Origin: Planctomycetota bacterium
GTDB taxonomy: Bacteria; Planctomycetota; UBA8742; UBA2392
Direction of reading: 5' to 3'
NCBI GenBank assembly: GCA_003576915.1
Contig: QEVF01000023.1
Coordinates: 1-63,039 of the forward strand
Length of the DNA stretch: 63,039 nucleotides
Shown one piece after another: positions 43,385 through 51,491 of this stretch. A program made the translations under genes and the position numbers. The first letter of the stretch is position 1; each line of letters begins with the position of its first letter. Below the pieces are notes generated by a model. The model saw only the letters and a program-made list of their open reading frames with translations, did no database searches and had not been told where the DNA came from.

Positions 43385-45652
43385 ATGGCCCTGATGCGCG
43401 CTCCCGCCGTGGTATGGAAAGACCCCGCCGGCATGTACACGGCCGCCCTGGTGGAAGATGAATCCGGGCAGGCTGCCGTCGGCAGCAGCGCCGCCGAAGC
43501 GCTGGCCGCCCTTCAGGACTGGTGCGTCTGGGCCGTGAAACATCAGCCCTGGGCCTTCAGCGCGCCCGAGATGCAGCGCCCACGCCTGGCCTGGTTTCAG
43601 GTGTCCGTGCGGCCGGAGTACGTGTTGCGCAAGCGGCGCTTCCCCGTCGAAGAGAGTGTGACCCTGCCCGTGCCCGTGGTGATGGGGGACCTGCCGGCAG
43701 GCCTGACACTCTGCGCGGCGCCCACGCTCAATCTGCGCTTCACCTGCCACGAAGACGAGCAGGTCAAGGAACTGGTGGCCCATTACGTCCGGGAGCGGGT
43801 ATCGGGACTCTCGCCGGCTTCCGTCAGCCGCCTCTGGCCCCCGGACAACCTCGAACTGGCCGATGTTTCCGTGCGCCTGCCCGGCCCCGGCCCCAAGCGG
43901 GCCAAAGCCAGAGTCCTCGAGGCCCTGCCCATGGTGGCCGAGCCGGTGACGCGGCAGCGGGGCCGCCTTTCCCCCCGGGCCTTTGGCCGCGATGCGGAGA
44001 TCGCTGACCTGGTCAGGCGCCTGCAGGCAGATCGCGCCAATGTGCTGCTGGTGGGCGAGAGCGGCAGCGGCAAGACCACGATGCTGCTTCAGGCGGCCCG
44101 CGAGATTGAACGAAGCGTGCGGCGCGATCCACAGCGCGATCCCGAGCAGGGGCCCCTGTCTCCCATGTTCTGGCAGACCAGCGGTTCGCGCCTGATCGCC
44201 GGCATGCGCTATCTCGGACAATGGGAAGAGCGTTGCGAGCAGGTGGTGGCCGAACTGGAGGAGATCGACGGCATCCTCTGCGCGGACAGCCTCATCGAGC
44301 TTTTGCGGGTGGGCGGATTGGATGCCACGGACGGTGTGGCGGCCTTCCTGCTGCCCTTCCTTCAGCAGCGCGAGCTGCGCATGGTGGCTGAGTGCAGCCA
44401 GGCCGAACTTGAGGCCGTACGCCGCCTGCTTCCGGGTTTCGTGGAGAACTTCCAGATCCTGAAACTGGCCGGCCCCGCGGGCCAGGCGGCCATTGCCGTG
44501 CTGGACCAGTTGGCCCGGGCCGACCGCCAGAATCTTCGCGTCGAGTTCGAGGAACAGTTGCCCGCACTGGTCTACCGCATGCATCGCCGCTTCCTGCCCC
44601 AGGCCGCCTTTCCCGGGAAGGCGGCGGGCTTTCTCCACCTGCTGTTTGAACGCGCCGCCACGGCGCACAAGGCGCGGCTGGGCCAGGCCGATGCCCTGCA
44701 AGCCTTTGTGGCGGACACGGGCCTGCCTGAACTGTTCCTGCGCGACGAAGTAGCGCTCGACGAAGCCGAGATCCGCGCCGAGCTTGAACTCTCCGTCATC
44801 GGCCAGACTGCCGCCGTCGGCGCGGCGGCGAGCCTGCTGACCATATTCAAGGCCGGCCTGAACGATCCCCAGCGCCCTGTGGGCGTGCTGCTGTTCAGCG
44901 GGCCGACGGGTGTGGGCAAGACGGAACTGGCCAAAGCCGTCTCGCGCTACCTCTTTGGGCATGGTCAAAGCCGGGATCGGTTGATCCGGCTGGACATGAG
45001 CGAGTACGGCCAGAGCGGCAGCGCGGAGCGCATCTTCTCAGGGCCCCGGGGTGAGCCCAGCGAGCTGATCCGGCGCCTGCGCGCCCAGCCCTTCTGCGTG
45101 CTGCTGCTGGATGAGATCGAGAAGGCCTCACCGGACGTCTACGACGTGTTCATGAGCGCCTTTGACGAGGGCCGGCTCACGGACCGCTTTGGCCGCACCA
45201 CCAGTCTGCAAAGCGCCATCATCATCATGACCAGCAATCTGGGCGCGGGCAAAGGTCAGGCCCTGGGCTTCGGCGAGGGCACCGAACCGGACTACGAGGC
45301 CGAAGCCATGGCCTGGTTCAGGCCGGAGTTTTTCAACCGCCTCGACGCCGTGGTTGCCTTCAAACCCCTGTCACGGGAGGCCGTGCTTGAGATTGCGGCC
45401 AAGGAACTCCATGAGCTGGCCGTCCGTGACGGCATGCAGCGGGCCGGACTGCGCCTTGAGTTCTCCCGAAGTCTGGTCGAGCAGGTGGTCTTGGCCGGGT
45501 TCGACGCCCGCTTCGGCGCCAGACCCCTGCAGCGGGCCATCGAGGATCTGGTGGTGGCGCCCCTGGCCCGCTATCTGGTCCGGCACAAGCCGCGCTCGGT
45601 GACGCTCAAGCTGGGCTGGCGCGACGGGGCGATTTCCGTGGTTCAGGCGTGA
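43385..45652 (+). CDS. Clp/HSP100-like double AAA+ protein 3 (short form)
   Basis: The 755-residue third member lacks the release-factor-like C terminus. ATG 43385 follows GGAGGAG 2 bases past the preceding stop. Residues 1-165 are the shared N-terminal domain. Ring 1 has GESGSGKT (224-231), the pore region AGMRYLGQWEER with a Tyr, and a broken Walker B (GILCADSLIEL). Ring 2 has GPTGVGKT (506-513), LLLDE (573-577), MTSN, LGF (627-629), FFNRLD and GARPLQR. The GYVG loop is again absent (FSGPRGEPSEL). The three genes probably make one complex. The last 10 bases overlap the convergent secreted-protein gene. Confidence 0.85.
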   Translation: MALMRAPAVVWKDPAGMYTAALVEDESGQAAVGSSAAEALAALQDWCVWAVKHQPWAFSAPEMQRPRLAWFQVSVRPEYVLRKRRFPVEESVTLPVPVVMGDLPAGLTLCAAPTLNLRFTCHEDEQVKELVAHYVRERVSGLSPASVSRLWPPDNLELADVSVRLPGPGPKRAKARVLEALPMVAEPVTRQRGRLSPRAFGRDAEIADLVRRLQADRANVLLVGESGSGKTTMLLQAAREIERSVRRDPQRDPEQGPLSPMFWQTSGSRLIAGMRYLGQWEERCEQVVAELEEIDGILCADSLIELLRVGGLDATDGVAAFLLPFLQQRELRMVAECSQAELEAVRRLLPGFVENFQILKLAGPAGQAAIAVLDQLARADRQNLRVEFEEQLPALVYRMHRRFLPQAAFPGKAAGFLHLLFERAATAHKARLGQADALQAFVADTGLPELFLRDEVALDEAEIRAELELSVIGQTAAVGAAASLLTIFKAGLNDPQRPVGVLLFSGPTGVGKTELAKAVSRYLFGHGQSRDRLIRLDMSEYGQSGSAERIFSGPRGEPSELIRRLRAQPFCVLLLDEIEKASPDVYDVFMSAFDEGRLTDRFGRTTSLQSAIIIMTSNLGAGKGQALGFGEGTEPDYEAEAMAWFRPEFFNRLDAVVAFKPLSREAVLEIAAKELHELAVRDGMQRAGLRLEFSRSLVEQVVLAGFDARFGARPLQRAIEDLVVAPLARYLVRHKPRSVTLKLGWRDGAISVVQA

Positions 45653-46305
45653 GCAACGCCCAGGCCGCGCTCACGGCGACGCCGGGCCAGATCAAAGCCC
45701 AGGCCGGCGCCGAGCAGCAGGAACGTCAGAAGGCTGCCCCCGAGATCCAGGGCCAGGTCTTCCTCCGTATAAATGTCGCGCGGCACGCAGGGGCCGCAGT
45801 GAATACGCGGTTCCGTGCCGCACCAGCCCTGGCCGCGCTTCACGCTGGGCGCCCCGGGTGCCTGCGCGACAAGAGCGAAGTCGCCCAGGTCAAACTGCGA
45901 AACCAGCCCGCAGTGGGCCTGCACAAACACCTGATTGTCCTGCTGCCGCGCCATCTGGAGCCAAGGATGGCCTGCGGGCCCTTGGGACAGGCGCGAAAGG
46001 GGCAGCTCGAAGACCTTTCCGTCGCGCAGCAGCCTCACGCCCTGAAAGGCGGGACCGTCAATGATTTCGGCGACGGTGGTGCCGTCATTGGAGAGAAAGT
46101 ACTGGCGGCCCGACGTGTCGGTCTTGAAGTACCACAATGTCGTTCCGCCCTGAGTCCTGGAAACTTGCTGGGCCTGTTGGGAGCGGCTCAGGGTCAGCGT
46201 GTACTGCCCGTTGGGTGAAACGACCCGCCATGAGTCCGAAACGGGCGAAAGCGCGCAGAGGGGCCCGCTGAACAGCAGCGCCAGCAAGAGCAGGAACTTG
46301 TTCAT
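45643..46305 (-). CDS. Secreted or periplasmic single-pass membrane protein, member 1
   Basis: The 220-residue protein has a signal peptide (MNKFLLLLALLFSGPLCALS), an extracytoplasmic domain with propeller-like repeats (VVSPNGQYTLTLSRS, FLSNDGTTVAEIIDG), several Cys (WCGTEPRIHCGPCVP) and a C-terminal helix (LGGSLLTFLLLGAGLGFDLA) followed by RRRRER. It is a diverged relative of the next gene. Its 3' end overlaps that of the third AAA+ gene, convergently. The function is unknown. Confidence 0.75.
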   Translation of the reverse strand: MNKFLLLLALLFSGPLCALSPVSDSWRVVSPNGQYTLTLSRSQQAQQVSRTQGGTTLWYFKTDTSGRQYFLSNDGTTVAEIIDGPAFQGVRLLRDGKVFELPLSRLSQGPAGHPWLQMARQQDNQVFVQAHCGLVSQFDLGDFALVAQAPGAPSVKRGQGWCGTEPRIHCGPCVPRDIYTEEDLALDLGGSLLTFLLLGAGLGFDLARRRRERGLGVAHA

Positions 46306-46358
46306 GGCCTATCCTCCACAGCCTTTTGGACGCAGGGTCAGGTCCGAAGTTTCAACTT

Positions 46359-46985
46359 TCAGGCCGGCCTCCCGCGCCGGAGCCGAAGTCCCAGCGCCAG
46401 CAGGGCCAGAACAGTCAGGGCCGCGCCCGCGCCAAAGGCAAGTTCAGCCGTGCTGCAGCGCGAACCGTAGCTTTCCGGCGCCGGCTCTGTCCTTCCCTGT
46501 TCCACCAGCTTGCCGGTGGCGAAGTCAAAGCGGCTCAAGGTTCCGTCCACGGCGCGGACATGCAGGAACTTGCCCTCGCGGTAATCCTGGTAGTGCCACT
46601 GCCGCGCGTTTTCGTAGCCGGTCGCCCGGGGCTGGGCGCAAAGACTCTCGTAGCTGTGTTCGGCGATGATGCCGGTCCTGTCCCGGAACAGGACGCCGGC
46701 CTCGGCCTTGTCAGCCATGTAGTAGTAGCTGTCGCGCACCTCAGCCACGATGGTGCCGTCGTCGGCCACGTGAAAGTTGTGACCCCATTGATCAATGCGG
46801 AAGGACCAAAGGGGCTTTTCCCGATCGTCGGCCTTGTAGACGTTCTGCTCGTTGCCGCGGAACGTCAGCCGCAACACGTACTGGTTGTTGGGGGAATAGA
46901 TCCAGTCATCCTCGGGGGGCGGCGCGTTGGCCTGCAGCGCGGCAGCGCCCAGGGCCAGCACAAGCAGAAGACAGGTGACGCGCAT
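46359..46985 (-). CDS. Secreted or periplasmic single-pass membrane protein, member 2
   Basis: The 208-residue protein starts at ATG 46985 with signal peptide MRVTCLLLVLALGAAALQAN. The extracytoplasmic domain has IYSPNNQYVLRLTFRG and FHVADDGTIVAEVRDS, which parallel SPNGQYTLTL and LSNDGTTVAEI of its neighbour, so the two genes are related by duplication. A C-terminal helix (LAFGAGAALTVLALLALGLR) is followed by RRGR. It may monitor or bind something outside the cell membrane. No known family was recognised. Confidence 0.75.
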   Translation of the reverse strand: MRVTCLLLVLALGAAALQANAPPPEDDWIYSPNNQYVLRLTFRGNEQNVYKADDREKPLWSFRIDQWGHNFHVADDGTIVAEVRDSYYYMADKAEAGVLFRDRTGIIAEHSYESLCAQPRATGYENARQWHYQDYREGKFLHVRAVDGTLSRFDFATGKLVEQGRTEPAPESYGSRCSTAELAFGAGAALTVLALLALGLRLRRGRPA

Positions 46986-47007
46986 GGAGCCCTCCCTCAT
47001 GAGAAAG

Positions 47008-47040
47008 CCGGTCCCCGGAAACATGGAGTCCAGGGACCGG
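47008..47040 (-). terminator. Hairpin downstream of the polytopic membrane protein gene
   Basis: CCGGTCCC (47008-47015) pairs with GGGACCGG (47033-47040) around a 17-base loop, in the gap between two leftward genes and 25 bases past the stop of the membrane protein. It lacks a T-tract, so terminator function is tentative. Confidence 0.4.
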
Positions 47041-47064
47041 GGCCAAGGGTGCGCAAATCCCGGA

Positions 47065-48300
47065 TTACTTCAGGTAGGTGTCGCGCGTGAAGAAGAAGAA
47101 GTCATGGAAGTAGTGCGTCAGCAGCAGGCCAAAGCCCAGCAGGTAGTAACTCTGCAGCACGGCTCCCGGCCGGTACTGAAGCTGGTGCGGCTCGCCGATG
47201 CCCTGGAAGTAGCCGATGCCCTGGGATACGACCAGCACCGTCGCAATCAGCAGCATGATGGAGACGACGAGCACGAACACGGCCAGGCCGATGCCGTAGT
47301 AGCGCGCCCCGCCCACGCTTTCGCCGCCAAGCCAGCGCATGAAGCCGTTGGTGTGGCCGCCACTGGCCGACATGCGGCGTGTGATGAACCAGGTCAGGGC
47401 GATGTACTGGGTGCTGTGCCAGAAATTGAAGCCCTGGAAACTGGAGTCGAGGTTGGGCCAAAGGGGGGCGAACAGGCCCACGCCGATGGCGCAGCAGATG
47501 AGCATGAACTTGGGCAGGTGCAGGGTGCCCGCGGCGTGCTCGCGCCATGACTTGAGGGCCCAGACCCCTGTGAACACCACGAATCCGGCCAGGTTGGCCA
47601 TCCAGAACCAGTCGGCGAGGATGAAATCCGGCAGCATGGGCTGCATGCGGCCGATATGGAATCGGTACTCTGTGGCCCGCTCCACGCCGAGCAGGGATGA
47701 CGCCCAGGTCCAGGCCAGGGTTCCCTCATTGGCCATGACCATGCGGAAAGTGCTCAGCGGATAGAGCGGGAAAACCACGGCGCCGAAGTCCATCAGGCGC
47801 GAGGTCAGCGAAGGTCGCGCCCCATCGCGGTCGTGGTAGAAACGCACGACATAGCTGAGCTGGTGCACGATGTGCAGGCTGGCCAGGAAGAAGAAACCCG
47901 TCATCAGGAGTGTGCGGGTGGTGTTGCTGTACATGCCCAGGGTGGCCACGGTGGGCACCACGAGAAAGCCGGCATAGAACCAGAACTTGTGGCCTCTGCG
48001 GAAGTTGTCGTTGAGGTAGGTGCGCGTGAAGGTCACCCAGACGTGGGGGCCGCCTGCGAGGGCCATGACGAAGAGGCTGGTCAGGTCTTCGGCGATGCCC
48101 TTGGCGTCGTGTCCCGTGACCCCGGCAAAGCGCCCCAGGGCCCAGATGCAGAGGTAGAAGAAACACACCGGCACCGGCGCAAGCAGCGCGGTAAAAATGA
48201 TCCAGCGCTTGTCCCAGCTGCTGGTCCAGATCCAGCCGGGTTCCAGGACCTGCGCCGTGGGCGCAGGCTTTGCCTGAAGGATCGCGACTTGACCCGCCAT
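47065..48300 (-). CDS. Polytopic membrane protein with histidine motifs
   Basis: The protein of about 411 residues has roughly ten hydrophobic helices (for example IIFTALLAPVPVCFFYLCIW, FWFYAGFLVVPTVATLGMY, FVLVVSIMLLIATVLVVSQG). Histidines recur at helix ends: LAGGPHVWVTFTRTY, LASLHIVHQLSYVVRFYHDR, FNFWHSTQYIALTWF and THYFHDFFFFTRD. This suggests a membrane metal or heme enzyme, but I recognise no family. ATG 48300 is supported by an AGGGAGGG ribosome site; a longer frame would enter the promoter. It is divergent from the small HTH gene. Confidence 0.8.
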   Translation of the reverse strand: MAGQVAILQAKPAPTAQVLEPGWIWTSSWDKRWIIFTALLAPVPVCFFYLCIWALGRFAGVTGHDAKGIAEDLTSLFVMALAGGPHVWVTFTRTYLNDNFRRGHKFWFYAGFLVVPTVATLGMYSNTTRTLLMTGFFFLASLHIVHQLSYVVRFYHDRDGARPSLTSRLMDFGAVVFPLYPLSTFRMVMANEGTLAWTWASSLLGVERATEYRFHIGRMQPMLPDFILADWFWMANLAGFVVFTGVWALKSWREHAAGTLHLPKFMLICCAIGVGLFAPLWPNLDSSFQGFNFWHSTQYIALTWFITRRMSASGGHTNGFMRWLGGESVGGARYYGIGLAVFVLVVSIMLLIATVLVVSQGIGYFQGIGEPHQLQYRPGAVLQSYYLLGFGLLLTHYFHDFFFFTRDTYLK

Positions 48301-48345
48301 GCACCCTCCCTGAGCGAACAAGGCCCCCGGAAAACAGGGCGCAAG

Positions 48346-48351
48346 TTTATA
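48346..48351 (-). promoter_or_regulatory. Candidate -10 box of the polytopic membrane protein gene
   Basis: TATAAA on the minus strand, about 46 bases before the ATG. A weak TTCAAG lies 16 bases upstream as a possible -35 box. The 188-base gap serves two divergent genes. Confidence 0.35.
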
Positions 48352-48417
48352 CAAACAGAGGGGGCAACTTGAAGCCTCTACGGGGACAAAGTGCCGGGGT
48401 TACTGACATCTTCACAC

Positions 48418-48446
48418 TTGCCTAAGGCGGACCAAAAGCGTAGGGT
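48418..48446 (+). promoter_or_regulatory. Candidate promoter of the small HTH gene
   Basis: TTGCCT (48418-48423), a 17-base spacer and TAGGGT (48441-48446) precede the HTH gene by 42 bases. Spacing is ideal, and the -10 match is partial. Confidence 0.4.
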
Positions 48447-48488
48447 CACCCCCCTGTTTACACGTCAAGAGCAGTCGGGGGAACGGAC

Positions 48489-48731
48489 ATGGCCGAGCGC
48501 AAAACTGAGCGCGCCACAGACGGGGTGATTGTCGCCAGAAACTTCATTGCCCGTCTGGGAAAGGCCAAGTTCCGCCGCTTCATCAAGCTGCTGTCCGAAA
48601 ACGTGTCAGGCGAAGTGATTGCCCGTGAGTTCGGCGTCTCGCGCGAGCGCGTGCGCCAGTGGAAGAACGCCTTTGGCTCGGTCGTCCAAACTTACGTCGT
48701 CTCCCCGCAGGTCAAGCGGCTCACGCGCTGA
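48489..48731 (+). CDS. Small helix-turn-helix DNA-binding protein
   Basis: The 80-residue basic protein has a clear helix-turn-helix at residues 38-60 (SGEVIAREFGVSRERVRQWK) similar to sigma-factor region 4 or Xre/homeodomain-like HTHs. No ligand or dimerisation domain follows. It may be a small regulator, perhaps of the divergent membrane protein gene. The ATG follows GGGGGAACGGAC. Confidence 0.75.
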   Translation: MAERKTERATDGVIVARNFIARLGKAKFRRFIKLLSENVSGEVIAREFGVSRERVRQWKNAFGSVVQTYVVSPQVKRLTR

Positions 48732-48744
48732 GCCGCGCTGTGCC

Positions 48745-49593
48745 GTGTTCGGCGCCGGGCGCTTTGGCCGCGCCCTGGCCCGTGCCCTCAAGCACGCCGG
48801 CGTCCCCGTCATGGCCCTTGGCATTCGCCAGGGCGCCCGGCCTTCGGCCCTGCAACGCGCCGTGGGCGTGAAACTGGCCTCGGGCGCCGCCGGATTTGTC
48901 CGGGCGCTCCCGGCGCCCACCCTCGTGTTCATCTGCGTGCAGGACCGCAACGTGGCGCAGGCGGCGGCCGAGCTGGCTTCGGTGCCAAGCGCCCCGGTCC
49001 ACCGCTTTGCGCACAGCTGCGCCACCCTGGGGCCGTCTGCGCTCGACCCCCTGGCACAGCAGGGCGCCAGGGTCGGGACCTTTCACCTGCTGCAGAGCTT
49101 TGGCCCCTCTCCCTTTGCCTGGCAGCGTGTGGCCGGTTCCTTCTGCGCCATTGAGGCCTCCGGCGGCCTGCGCCGCGAACTCTTTGAGCGCGCCCGGGCC
49201 CTCGGGGCTCGGCCCTTCGACATCCGCGGTCCCCAGCGCGCGGCCTATCACGCCGCGGCCGTCCTCGCCTCCAACGCGCTTTACACCCTGCTGGATGCGG
49301 GCGAGCGCGTGCTGCTCGGGGCCGGCTTTGCCCGCCGGGCCGCGGCCGAAATGCTGGTGCCGCTCATGCAGGGCAGCCTCGCCAACGCTCTGGCCCTGGG
49401 CGCCGCGGAAGCGCTCACGGGGCCCGTCGTGCGCGGCGACACCGAGACTGTGAGCCGGCACCTGACAGCCCTGCTGGGCCGGGAGCGCGAACTCTATCGC
49501 GTGCTGATGCAGGCCACCCTGGAGCTGGCCCTGCGCACGGGGCGGCTGTCGCAGAGCCATGCCGCGCCCCTCGAGAAGCTGCTGCGGTCGTAA
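48745..49593 (+). CDS. Rossmann-fold protein with DUF2520 domain
   Basis: The product of about 282 residues starts with a dinucleotide-binding strand (FGAGRFGRALARALKHAGVP), has LVFICVQDRNVAQAAAELAS and HSCATLGPSALDPL, and ends in a helical domain (AAYHAAAVLASNALYTLLDA, ALTGPVVRGDTETVSRHLTA) typical of DUF2520 proteins related to NADP-dependent oxidoreductases. The start is uncertain: GTG 48745 is 13 bases after the HTH stop, but the strand could begin earlier with TTG 48673 inside the HTH gene. The substrate is unknown. Confidence 0.75.
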   Translation: MFGAGRFGRALARALKHAGVPVMALGIRQGARPSALQRAVGVKLASGAAGFVRALPAPTLVFICVQDRNVAQAAAELASVPSAPVHRFAHSCATLGPSALDPLAQQGARVGTFHLLQSFGPSPFAWQRVAGSFCAIEASGGLRRELFERARALGARPFDIRGPQRAAYHAAAVLASNALYTLLDAGERVLLGAGFARRAAAEMLVPLMQGSLANALALGAAEALTGPVVRGDTETVSRHLTALLGRERELYRVLMQATLELALRTGRLSQSHAAPLEKLLRS

Positions 49594-49596
49594 GGG

Positions 49597-50118
49597 CTAC
49601 TTGGCCGGGGGCGGCTCGTTGAACAGGGCCCAGAACAACCCCACCTCGCCGATGGCGACGATGAAATCCTTGAAGTCCAGCGGTTTGACGACATAGGCGT
49701 TGACGCCGAAGTCGTAGCTTTCCAGCTGGTCCTTCTCCTCGCGACTGGAGGTGAAGACCACGACGGGGAGGCGCTTGAGGGACTTGGTGGCCTTGATGTC
49801 CTTGAGCACGGCCAGGCCGTCAACCTTGGGCAGCTTGAGGTCAAGGAGTACCAGGCCGGGGTTGATATCGGGGCGGGAGGCATACTCGCCGCGACGGTGC
49901 AGGAAATCGAGGGCCTGCTGGCCGTCCCGGGCGACAACCACTTCGTTGGCCAGGTTGGTGCGGCGAAAGGCGTGCAGAATCAACTCGACATCGTCCTCGT
50001 TATCCTCCACGAGCAGTATGGGCTTCAAGGCTGACTTTTCCGCACTCACCGACGACCTCGAGTCGCTAACCGTTGCACCGCCGCCGCTTACATCATCGCC
50101 GGCGCGGCTGTCAGGCAC
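49597..50118 (-). CDS. Single-domain response regulator (Rcp1-like)
   Basis: This CheY-like receiver has no output domain. It has the acidic pocket LLVEDNEDDVELI, the phosphorylation site Asp in GLVLLDLKLPKVDG, VVVFTSS and the conserved Lys in NAYVVKPLDF. The sequence, with HRRGEY and the Asp-adjacent LKLP, is of the Rcp1-type subgroup often paired with phytochrome or hybrid kinases. The first 23 residues look unstructured. GTG 50049 with GAGG upstream is a likely alternative start. Its stop is 4 bases from the convergent DUF2520 gene. No partner kinase is in the window. Confidence 0.9.
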   Translation of the reverse strand: MPDSRAGDDVSGGGATVSDSRSSVSAEKSALKPILLVEDNEDDVELILHAFRRTNLANEVVVARDGQQALDFLHRRGEYASRPDINPGLVLLDLKLPKVDGLAVLKDIKATKSLKRLPVVVFTSSREEKDQLESYDFGVNAYVVKPLDFKDFIVAIGEVGLFWALFNEPPPAK

Positions 50119-50178
50119 CCTAGCATTTTGAGACTAAGTTCGCACAAGAAAAGGGAAGCCCGGGCGCCCTGCACCAGG

Positions 50179-51336
50179 TCAGCTCTTCAACTCCCAGCTG
50201 GAGATTGTCAGGCGCTGGATCTCGCTGGTGCCTTCAACGATTTCCATGAGCCGCGCCGCCCTGAAGAATTCCTCGACGCGGTAGTCTTTCATGTAGCCGT
50301 AGCCGCCGTGAATCTGCACGGCGTCGCTGGTCACCTTGCTGGCCATTTCGCTGGCAAAGAGCTTGGCCTGGGCCGCCGCCGAAATGAACTCCGGGTCGCT
50401 CAGCCCCTTCTGCTCCTTGAGCCACACGGCCTTGTAGGTGAGCATTTTCGCGGCATTGATGGCCGTGATCATGTCTGCGAGTTTGAAGGATATGCCCTGG
50501 AACTCTGTCAGAGCCCGGCCGAACTGCTTGCGCTCCCGGGCGAATTTCTTGGCGCGCTCGTAGGCGCCCGAGGCCAGCCCGATGCTCTGGGTAGCCACGC
50601 TCAGGCGGCCGGTATTCAGCGTCATGAGCGCGACCTTGAAGCCGTCGCCCTCCCTGCCGAGCAGGTTGCCTGCCGGTACGGCGCAGTCTTCGAAGATCAG
50701 TTCGGTGGTGGGGCTGGCGTGAACGCCCATCTTGTCCTCGACGGTGCCGGTCTTGAAGGGGCTCTCGTCGCGGTCAACAAGGAAGGCCGATATGATGTTC
50801 TTGCCGTCGGGCTTCTTGCCGGTGCTGGCCCAGACGATGGCCGTTTTGGCCACGCTGCCGTTGGTGATGTAAAGCTTGGTGCCGTTGAGGACCCATTTGT
50901 CGCCCTTCTTTACGGCTGTGGTCGCCATGCCTGCGGGATCGCTGCCGGCATTGGGCTCAGTCAGGGCAAAGCAGCCGAGTTTTTCGCCGCTGGCAAGGGC
51001 GGGCAAAAAACGCTGTTTCTGCTCGTCGTTGGCGAAGTTCATGATGGGCAGTGCCACGAGGGAGTTCTGCGCTCCCAGGGTCATGGACAGCGAGATGCTG
51101 GTCTTGGCCATTTCGCCTTCGACCAGCAGATACGAGAGGTAGTCGGCCCCTGCTCCTCCGTATTGCTCGGGGATGACCAGGCCCATGAAACCCAGCGCCG
51201 CCATCTTCTGCGTCAGCTCCCAGGGGAACTCCTTGGAGTTTTCGAGTTTGATGGCCACGGACTCGACTTCGCTCTTCGCGAAATCGGCGGCGGCCTGCTG
51301 GAACATGAGCTGGGTTTCGTTGAGAGCGAAGTCCAT
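50179..51336 (-). CDS. Acyl-CoA dehydrogenase
   Basis: The 385-residue flavoprotein of the acyl-CoA dehydrogenase family has the N-terminal helices (MDFALNETQLMFQQAAADFA), the FAD-binding CFALTEPNAGSDPAG, KLYITNGSVA, VDKMGVHASPTTELIFEDC, the QIHGGYGYMKDYRVEE region and the catalytic glutamate segment EIVEGTSEIQRL. It should oxidise an acyl-CoA at the alpha-beta bond with electron-transferring flavoprotein. It may serve the lower benzoyl-CoA pathway, although it is far from that operon and specificity cannot be told. ATG 51336 is supported by the family start. Confidence 0.92.
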   Translation of the reverse strand: MDFALNETQLMFQQAAADFAKSEVESVAIKLENSKEFPWELTQKMAALGFMGLVIPEQYGGAGADYLSYLLVEGEMAKTSISLSMTLGAQNSLVALPIMNFANDEQKQRFLPALASGEKLGCFALTEPNAGSDPAGMATTAVKKGDKWVLNGTKLYITNGSVAKTAIVWASTGKKPDGKNIISAFLVDRDESPFKTGTVEDKMGVHASPTTELIFEDCAVPAGNLLGREGDGFKVALMTLNTGRLSVATQSIGLASGAYERAKKFARERKQFGRALTEFQGISFKLADMITAINAAKMLTYKAVWLKEQKGLSDPEFISAAAQAKLFASEMASKVTSDAVQIHGGYGYMKDYRVEEFFRAARLMEIVEGTSEIQRLTISSWELKS

Positions 51337-51491
51337 GGGTACTCCCGCTTTGAACCGGTGTTTAAACCGAATGTAGCTTGGCCCCTCGCGCCGCGCGAGG
51401 CCGGGGCCAATTGACGGGGGACGGGTGATATCTATCCTGATTGTCCCGCTTGCCGCGGGCCGGGCCAGAAAACAATCCAATGGAGAAACCG

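Noticed and set aside
36775..45652. Assignment of the trio as ClpB disaggregases or type VI ClpV
   Set aside because: There is no Clp-N, no middle domain, no GYVG loop, and no type VI secretion genes nearby. The LGF loop also argues against ClpB.
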